A DNA stretch of 20,427 nt from a bacterium (GTDB lineage: Bacteria > UBP14 > UBA6098 > JAFGQG01): NCBI GenBank assembly GCA_016930435.1, contig JAFGGQ010000044.1, positions 1 through 20,427 of the forward strand, given 5' to 3'. Position 1 is the stretch's first letter. Every line of letters begins with the position of its first letter. Made by a program: the position numbers and the translations under genes. The notes under the pieces are model-generated. The model was given only the letters and a program-made list of their open reading frames with translations. It was not told the DNA's origin and ran no database searches. This document shows positions 15,715-20,427 of this stretch, piece after piece.

Positions 15715-15825
15715 TTTACCTCGGTATAGTTAAAGTTACGGGTACCTATTTTCAGCCAGCCTGCAGATCAATATAGATACCATTGATAGATTGCTTTCTG
15801 ATTGAGGAGTATATGATCTTAGCAG

Positions 15826-16824
15826 CTATTTTTTCAAGGAAGTGTTGCGATTTTTATTATTAAAGACCAGACATGCTCCCCCGATCACGCCGGCCTGGTT
15901 TTTGAATTTAGCCTGGACGATCCTGACCCCTTCACAGAGTCCTTTCATTCCGTATTTCCTGGCGGTGATCCTTGCCCGGCTGAGAAGGGGTTTTCCCCAG
16001 TTGGATATTCCCCCCCCGATGATTATCATTTCCGGGTTGAATATATTAATGAAGTTGGCGATTCCAATGCCAAGGAAGAAAGCGACTTCACTGAGGATTT
16101 CCAGACCAAGGATATCCCCCATTTCAGCGGCTCGGGATATTTCTTTTGGCGTGACCAGGTTTTTATCCCGGATATACAGCTCATGGAGGTAGGAATCTGG
16201 AAAGCGTTTTAAATATGACAAGGTTCTCCGTACAATATATTTACCACCGATATAGCTTTCCAGGCAGCCCCTGTTTCCGCAGGCGCAGAGTGGCCCACGG
16301 GGATTTATAGTTATATGTCCCAGCTCGCCGGCTCCTCCATTAGCACCATGATATACCTGTTTATCAATGATTATCGCTCCTCCAACGCCGGTACCCAGGG
16401 TAAGGCAAATAATAAAGCGGTGTTCTTTCCCGGCACCCCAGGTTGATTCAGCAATCCCCATAACATTAGCGTCGTTATCGATATATACCGGGAAATTGAA
16501 TTCTGATGCAAATTTTTCTACAACATTTTCGTGGTGCCAGGAAGGCAGATTCGGAGGGTATTTAACGGTGCCTTCAATAGGATTTACGATCCCTGGAAAT
16601 CCTAAGCCGGCTCCTTCTATGTTGTATTGACCGGAATAATCATTGACTATACTGTTAATTGCTGTTATGATAACATCGAGAATAGCTGATGGTTTTCCGG
16701 AGGGGGTTTCGAACTTGTTGAAGTATATTATGTTTCCATCGGTATCCACCAGTCCTGCTTTGATGAAGGTTCCACCAATGTCAATGCCTATGGCAGTATC
16801 TGGTTTTGCATGGGGTTCAGTCAT
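15826..16824 (-). CDS. ROK-family sugar kinase (glucokinase-like)
   Basis: This 332-residue enzyme phosphorylates a hexose or related sugar with ATP in the cytoplasm. It has the nucleotide-binding loop GIDIGGT (13-19), NDAN at 117-120 with the catalytic aspartate D118, LTLGTGVGG (141-149), and the ROK zinc site: GELGH with E167 and H170, then CACGNRGCLE at 180-189 with three cysteines. It has no N-terminal helix-turn-helix, so it is a kinase and not an NagC/Mlc-type repressor. Substrate choice among glucose, N-acetylglucosamine, N-acetylmannosamine and others cannot be read from the motifs. The ATG at 16824 has no Shine-Dalgarno site; a long inverted repeat lies 33 nt upstream. The aldolase-hydrolase pair upstream is on the same strand. 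Confidence 0.93.
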   Translation of the reverse strand: MTEPHAKPDTAIGIDIGGTFIKAGLVDTDGNIIYFNKFETPSGKPSAILDVIITAINSIVNDYSGQYNIEGAGLGFPGIVNPIEGTVKYPPNLPSWHHENVVEKFASEFNFPVYIDNDANVMGIAESTWGAGKEHRFIICLTLGTGVGGAIIIDKQVYHGANGGAGELGHITINPRGPLCACGNRGCLESYIGGKYIVRRTLSYLKRFPDSYLHELYIRDKNLVTPKEISRAAEMGDILGLEILSEVAFFLGIGIANFINIFNPEMIIIGGGISNWGKPLLSRARITARKYGMKGLCEGVRIVQAKFKNQAGVIGGACLVFNNKNRNTSLKK

Positions 16825-16856
16825 GTTATTGGATTAATGGGGTGTTTTGCCGAGTG

Positions 16857-16907
16857 GGGTTGGCGGTATTTTTGTCGCTGGCAGGCAGTCAAAAATAGTG
16901 CCAACCC
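16857..16907. repeat. Strong 18-bp inverted repeat (hairpin) upstream of the ROK kinase
   Basis: GGGTTGGCGGTATTTTTG (16857-16874) faces CAAAAATAGTGCCAACCC (16890-16907) around a 15-nt loop. Sixteen of 18 positions pair perfectly. It lies between the C-N hydrolase stop and the kinase start. There is no T-tract on the side expected for a minus-strand terminator. It could be a leader hairpin, an operator or a small palindromic repeat element. Confidence 0.7.
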
Positions 16908-16923
16908 TGAGGTGGTCATTTTT

Positions 16924-16929
16924 ATTATA
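16924..16929 (-). promoter_or_regulatory. Candidate -10 box for the ROK kinase gene
   Basis: A perfect TATAAT on the minus strand would start transcription near 16917, so the 16857-16907 hairpin would form about 10 nt into the transcript. No convincing -35 element is present, so this is tentative. Confidence 0.3.
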
Positions 16930-16979
16930 AAATTCATATCAGTTAATCACGGCTATTTTATGGTCTGTTTTGATAGGCT

Positions 16980-17768
16980 TTAGAGCTTATAAAATTCCGG
17001 TCGGCGGTCATCGAAAAGATGGTTCAATCCGGTGATATTTTTATCTGATGCTTTGGTTGGGTCGATTTCCACGATACATGTTATTTCCTGGATTTTGTCG
17101 GCTTCGGCAAGTATTTCTCCCCGGGGGGACACGATACGGCTTGTCCCGATGTACCCCAATTCGATTCCGCCGCGGTTTTCTGAGCCGGTACGGTTAGAAT
17201 ATACAATAAAGACGCCGTTTTCCACTGCTCTGACCAGAGCTGCCATGGGGTAGAAGGGGAGCACGAGGTTGGTGCAATGGCAGATGATCTGAGCGCCTTG
17301 CAGCGCCAGAGTCCGAAAAGCCTCGGGATAGATCCAATCGAAGCAGATGGCAAATCCCAGCTTGATTCCACGGTAAGCGTGAACCCTGAAGGGAATGTCG
17401 CCAGGGTCAAAGGTCAATTTACCCCGGTCAAATAAGTGCAATTTACGGTACAGAATATCTTCTCCATCAGGGGGGAGGAACATCAAAGAGTTAAATACTT
17501 TTGATCCCTCCTTTTCCAGGAAACCCGCGACCAGGGCCATATTGAGTTCCCTGGCCAGATCTTTCAAAAAGACCCGGGTTGGCCCGTTTTCAAAGGGTTC
17601 AGCGAAACTCCGGGCTTCTTCTTTATCAATAAAATTAAATCCGGTGGTGCAAAGCTCCGGAAGTACCATTAAGTCAGCTTCCTTATTGTGGAGAATATTT
17701 GCAATAGTATCCAGATTTTTTTCTTTCCTGCCGAACTCCGGGTTAAACTGTAAAAACCCTACCTTCAT
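16980..17768 (-). CDS. Nitrilase-superfamily carbon-nitrogen hydrolase
   Basis: This is a 262-residue cytoplasmic hydrolase. The open frame extends further upstream (to 17807), but I choose the ATG at 17768: AGGAGG stands seven bases before it, the family's usual opening follows (MKVGFLQFNP), and it overlaps the aldolase stop as ATGA. The catalytic triad is intact: E38 in LPELCTTG, K109 in YRKLHLFD and C142 in GFAICFDWIYPE. The superfamily cleaves non-peptide C-N bonds in nitriles, amides and carbamoyl compounds. The length and motifs suit the single-domain omega-amidase / N-carbamoyl-type branches, but the substrate cannot be fixed. Four-base overlap with the aldolase gene implies one operon and coupled translation. 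Confidence 0.92.
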   Translation of the reverse strand: MKVGFLQFNPEFGRKEKNLDTIANILHNKEADLMVLPELCTTGFNFIDKEEARSFAEPFENGPTRVFLKDLARELNMALVAGFLEKEGSKVFNSLMFLPPDGEDILYRKLHLFDRGKLTFDPGDIPFRVHAYRGIKLGFAICFDWIYPEAFRTLALQGAQIICHCTNLVLPFYPMAALVRAVENGVFIVYSNRTGSENRGGIELGYIGTSRIVSPRGEILAEADKIQEITCIVEIDPTKASDKNITGLNHLFDDRRPEFYKL

Positions 17769-18469
17769 TTTTCTTCCTCCTGGGGACAGATACCGCATTG
17801 TTCGCATAGAGTTACACTATACTTATTGTTGATTTTACTTTGCATTTCGTACAATATCGGGGCGGAATCCTTAGGGATGGCGCTTATTTTGCCTAACAGG
17901 TGCGCTGTTAGAATTACCTTTGCAAAATGTTCCACTGTCTCTGCCCTTAGCATTGCCTTATTGAGCTCATTGCCGAAAACGACAACCCCATGGTTCTTTA
18001 AAAGTATGGCATTGTTTTCCAGGACAAAGGGCTTGATAGCGTCAACGGTTTCCGAAGTCGAGGGAGTAGCATATTCGGTAGTGGGGATTTGTCCCAGATT
18101 AATAATGACTTCCGGTAGCACACAAGGAGGAAGTTCATATTCAGCTACTGAGAAAGCGGTAGCTATCGGTGGATGGTAGTGGATAATGGCGTTTACATCC
18201 TTTCGTTGCTGGTAAACAAAGAGATGGAGGGGAAGTTCACTGGTGGGTGTTCCGCTTCCTTCAAGCTTTTTACCGGCACTGTTTAACAGAATAAGATCCC
18301 CAAATTTTAAAAGCCCTTTGGAAATTCCCGAAGGTGTAACAAGGATCTGGTCACTACCCGTTCTTACGCTGATATTACCACTGCCACCCGGCAGGAGACC
18401 CTGATAATAAAGCTGTTGTCCTATTTCAACAATCTGCTTCTTTATCTGATAGATCGAAGCCATTTTCAT
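17765..18469 (-). CDS. Class II aldolase, L-fuculose-phosphate aldolase type
   Basis: This is a 234-residue zinc aldolase of the FucA/AraD family, cytoplasmic. Every catalytic and metal position of E. coli FucA is present at a constant offset of five: E78 (TPTSELPLH), H97 and H99 (HYHPP), and H160 (LLKNHG). The phosphate-binding GGSGNIS is at 28-34. Such enzymes split sugar-1-phosphates into dihydroxyacetone phosphate and an aldehyde; relatives also include epimerases and dehydratases. The last 15 residues carry an unusual cysteine cluster, C222, C225 and C228 (LCEQCGICP), not part of the classic fold. ATGs at 18469 and 18463 are both possible starts and neither has a Shine-Dalgarno site. The stop overlaps the start of the C-N hydrolase gene. 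Confidence 0.9.
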   Translation of the reverse strand: MKMASIYQIKKQIVEIGQQLYYQGLLPGGSGNISVRTGSDQILVTPSGISKGLLKFGDLILLNSAGKKLEGSGTPTSELPLHLFVYQQRKDVNAIIHYHPPIATAFSVAEYELPPCVLPEVIINLGQIPTTEYATPSTSETVDAIKPFVLENNAILLKNHGVVVFGNELNKAMLRAETVEHFAKVILTAHLLGKISAIPKDSAPILYEMQSKINNKYSVTLCEQCGICPQEEEK

Positions 18470-18616
18470 TAAATAATGGATGGTGAAGTGTTTGGATTCA
18501 TGAAACTAATTTACATCCAAATCTTAAATATCGCTAAATATTTTAAGTATAGTACTCGGGTTTTCAGCAGAAAAAAACCTGTACAAACCTTGGTTATTTA
18601 GGGCTCGGGAAAAAAA

Positions 18617-19474
18617 TCATGTAATGTATGGTCTCAGTTTCCTCCTTCGGGAAGCATGTCTCAACCTTCTCAGGGCCTTTTCCTTAATCTGTCTAACCCT
18701 TTCCCGGGTCAGGTTGAATCTCTTTCCGATTTGCTCAAGGGTTAAAGATTCGTCCCGGTTTATCCCATAATACAGGGTGATCACTTCGGCTTCCCTCTCG
18801 GATAGCGTAGAAAGGGCTTTTTTTATCTGGGTGCTCAGTGATGAACGGTTCAGGTACTCATCAGGTGCCTCCTGTTGGCGGTCCTTGATCACATCCTTCA
18901 GGGTATTGGTTTCGCCTTCGGTGAATGGGGTGTCCAGGGATAGATGGGAATTGGAAATGCGCAGTGTATGGGTAATTTCTTCAGGAGAGAGGTCCAGCTC
19001 TTCAGCGATTTCCAGGGCGCTGGGGGGCCGTCCCAACTCTTGTTCCAGACGCTTGTGGGTGCGGCCGATCTTGTGCAGTGTGCCAATCTTGTTTAGGGGA
19101 AGCCTTACGATCCGGGACTGTTCTGCTAATGCCTGTAGAATGGATTGCCGGATCCACCATACAGCATAAGAGATAAACTTGAACCCGCGCTTTTCGTCAA
19201 ATCTCTTGGCTGCCTTGATAAGACCGATATTACCCTCATTGATCAGATCAGTAAGGGAGAGTCCCTGGTTCTGATACTGCTTGGCTACACTGACTACAAA
19301 CCTCAAGTTGGCCTTAATAAGATGCTGGAGGGCTTTTTGATCACCTTTATGTATTTGTTTTGCGAGTTCAATTTCTTCCTCGGCGGTGACCAGAGGAGTC
19401 TCGCCTATTTCTTTAAGGTACAGATCCAGAGCCCTGTCCATACTCCTTTTGGGTTTTTTGGTGGTTTTTGCCAT
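18617..19474 (-). CDS. rpoD: RNA polymerase sigma-70 family factor, primary type lacking region 1.1
   Basis: This 285-residue factor directs RNA polymerase to promoters. After a short basic N-terminus (MAKTTKKPKR), region 1.2 starts at once (DRALDLYLKEIGETPLVT), so region 1.1 is absent. Region 2 (about 50-122) contains NLRFVVSVAKQYQNQGL, DLINEGNIGLIKAAKRFD and FKFISYAVWWIRQSILQAL. Region 3 is about 125-205. Region 4 (about 215-280) has LSEREAEVITLYYGI and the helix-turn-helix LTLEQIGKRFNLTRERVRQIKEKALRRLR around residues 245-273. Size and sequence match the single primary sigma factor of Bacteroidetes better than E. coli RpoD or RpoS. GAGGTGAT stands just before the ATG. The promoter and leader hairpin are described separately. 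Whether it is the housekeeping factor depends on what else the genome encodes. Confidence 0.93.
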   Translation of the reverse strand: MAKTTKKPKRSMDRALDLYLKEIGETPLVTAEEEIELAKQIHKGDQKALQHLIKANLRFVVSVAKQYQNQGLSLTDLINEGNIGLIKAAKRFDEKRGFKFISYAVWWIRQSILQALAEQSRIVRLPLNKIGTLHKIGRTHKRLEQELGRPPSALEIAEELDLSPEEITHTLRISNSHLSLDTPFTEGETNTLKDVIKDRQQEAPDEYLNRSSLSTQIKKALSTLSEREAEVITLYYGINRDESLTLEQIGKRFNLTRERVRQIKEKALRRLRHASRRRKLRPYIT

Positions 19475-19516
19475 ATCACCTCTTGTTCAATTTGGCCGTT
19501 TAAAACAAAAGTACTA

Positions 19517-19555
19517 TTTCCCCCCAATTAGACGCTTGGTGAAATTAGGGGGAAA
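19517..19555 (-). promoter_or_regulatory. Leader hairpin of the sigma factor mRNA
   Basis: On the minus strand TTTCCCCCTAATT (from 19555) and AATTGGGGGGAAA (to 19517) form a 13-bp stem around a 13-nt loop. The only non-Watson-Crick position becomes a U-G wobble in minus-strand RNA. The hairpin starts about 12 nt after the predicted transcription start and ends about 42 nt before the start codon. The stem is followed by a loose U-rich tract, so partial termination is possible. Confidence 0.7.
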
Positions 19556-19573
19556 TGTATCTAATATCTTAAT

Positions 19574-19601
19574 ATTATATAATATTATTTTTAATTGTCA
19601 A
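19574..19601 (-). promoter_or_regulatory. Consensus sigma-70 promoter of the sigma factor gene
   Basis: On the minus strand a perfect TTGACA (19601-19596) is followed after 16 bp by a perfect TATAAT (19579-19574). Transcription would start near 19567, giving a leader of about 93 nt. The -35 box begins only 8 bp after the porB stop codon, so the sigma gene can be expressed independently of the por operon. Confidence 0.8.
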
Positions 19602-19609
19602 GTTAGCGG

Positions 19610-20427
19610 TCAAGCTTCACATCGTTTCTGAATTTCCTGCCACTTGAAATCGATATAAGCCTGGATTTTTTCCAGCATATTTTCATTTTCAGGAGCAAAT
19701 AAATGCTTGAACCTGCCCTGTCTTTTTAACCAGGAGACGATTGGCTGCTTTTCCTTGGGCTTATAATTTAATTTCCAAACGCCTTCGTCAATTTCATATA
19801 ATGGCCAGAAACAGGTCTCCACGGCATGACGGGCTATATCAATTCCCTCATCATCGGGGAATCTCCAGCCTACAGGGCAGGGCATTAAGACGTTGATGAA
19901 GGATGGCCCATCTTTTGCAAGAGCCCTCTGTACTTTTGTCATCAGGTCCCGGTAGTTGTGAGGGGAGGCTTGTGCTGCAAATGCTACCTCATGAGCGGCG
20001 ATAATTGCGGTTAAATCCTTTCGGTTTTGTTGCTTTCCCGCGATCTTTTTACCCGCCGGAGAGGTAGATGTGTGGGCTCCGTATGGGGTTGCTCCGGAGC
20101 GCTGAATACCGGTGTTCATGTAAGCTTCATTATCATAACAGACATAGAGCATCTTGTGCCCTCTCTCCATGGCTCCGGAAAGGGACTGGATACCGATGTC
20201 ATAAGTGCCTCCGTCACCGCCAAAAGCAATGAAGTTTATATCTTTATCGATCTTTCCCTTTTTCTTTAGAGCCCGGTAGGCAGTCTCCACTCCGCTGATG
20301 GTAGCTGCGCTATTCTCAAATGCATTATGAATATAGGGCACGTTCCAGGCAGTATAAGGATAGATAGTAGTTACTACTTCCATACAACCGGTGGCGAACC
20401 CTACCACGGTATTAGGTCCCGCTGCCC
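19610..20427 (-). CDS. porB: Pyruvate:ferredoxin oxidoreductase beta subunit, 5' end off the window
   Basis: The frame is open to the right edge (271 codons plus two bases), continuing upstream of an in-frame GTG at 20407, so the true start and the first few dozen residues are missing. The protein binds thiamine diphosphate and iron-sulfur in the four-subunit pyruvate synthase, which converts pyruvate and CoA to acetyl-CoA and CO2 with ferredoxin reduction. Visible signatures are ATGCMEVV, YPYTAWNVPYIHNAFENSAA, the cofactor motif GGDGGTYDIG followed by YDNEAYMNTGIQRSG, and FINVLMPCPVGWRFPDD with the later cluster cysteine. The sequence follows the Thermotoga PorB type almost throughout. The alpha, gamma and delta genes probably lie upstream, to the right of this window, with porB as the last gene. 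The enzyme is oxygen-sensitive, pointing to anaerobic metabolism. Confidence 0.96.
   Translation of the reverse strand, partial: AAGPNTVVGFATGCMEVVTTIYPYTAWNVPYIHNAFENSAATISGVETAYRALKKKGKIDKDINFIAFGGDGGTYDIGIQSLSGAMERGHKMLYVCYDNEAYMNTGIQRSGATPYGAHTSTSPAGKKIAGKQQNRKDLTAIIAAHEVAFAAQASPHNYRDLMTKVQRALAKDGPSFINVLMPCPVGWRFPDDEGIDIARHAVETCFWPLYEIDEGVWKLNYKPKEKQPIVSWLKRQGRFKHLFAPENENMLEKIQAYIDFKWQEIQKRCEA

Noticed and set aside
17769-17807. Upstream extension of the C-N hydrolase start
   Set aside because: The extra 13 residues overlap the end of the aldolase; the ATG at 17768 has AGGAGG and starts exactly at the family's first strand.
18523-18547. AT-rich inverted repeat CTTAAATAT / ATATTTTAAG upstream of the aldolase
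   Set aside because: It contains a one-base bulge and consists mostly of A and T; it is not distinguishable from chance without relatives.
20405-20407. GTG as the true start of porB
   Set aside because: The frame continues to the window edge with residues (GPNT before VVGFATGCMEV) that fit PorB, so the GTG is internal.

Overview
The window reads as a piece of chromosome from an uncultured, anaerobic, Gram-negative-type bacterium of the Fibrobacteres-Chlorobi-Bacteroidetes (FCB) superphylum or a nearby candidate phylum. Three things point there. Two secreted proteins end in type IX secretion (Por) sorting-type tails. The primary-type sigma factor lacks region 1.1, as in Bacteroidetes. The last gene encodes the beta subunit of an oxygen-sensitive pyruvate:ferredoxin oxidoreductase. 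I cannot name a genus.

Left part (1-12394) is a block of envelope and secreted proteins. Two minus-strand genes (1-710, running off the window, and 2243-4651) share a repeated Ig-like module with a QRTDGS motif. Between them a plus-strand gene (953-2233) joins a GATase1-like domain to a C-terminal Kazal-type protease inhibitor domain. After a 633-bp AT-rich divergent intergenic region come three plus-strand genes: a 1422-residue M4-type metallopeptidase with many accessory domains, an outer-membrane beta-barrel protein, and a GH18 glycosidase with a golvesin-type domain. The peptidase and the GH18 protein carry the sorting tails. A clear intrinsic terminator separates the peptidase gene from the barrel gene.

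Right part (12421-20427) lies entirely on the minus strand. In transcription order (right to left) it holds: the 3' part of porB; a sigma factor gene with an almost ideal promoter and a leader hairpin; a class II aldolase whose stop overlaps the start of a nitrilase-type C-N hydrolase; a ROK sugar kinase preceded by a long inverted repeat; a Cdd1-type helix-hairpin-helix protein directly abutting an FMN-binding lipoprotein; and a secreted VIT-VWA protein. Sugar phosphorylation (ROK), sugar-phosphate cleavage (aldolase) and pyruvate oxidation (POR) fit a fermentative, polymer-degrading lifestyle. The secreted peptidase and glycosidase would supply substrate.

The most interesting non-coding signal is a 19-bp imperfect inverted repeat (17/19 matching) that brackets 139 bp inside the divergent intergenic region 4652-5284. 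Its geometry resembles the invertible promoters of Bacteroidetes. No RNA genes, CRISPR arrays, insertion sequences or transposases were recognised.
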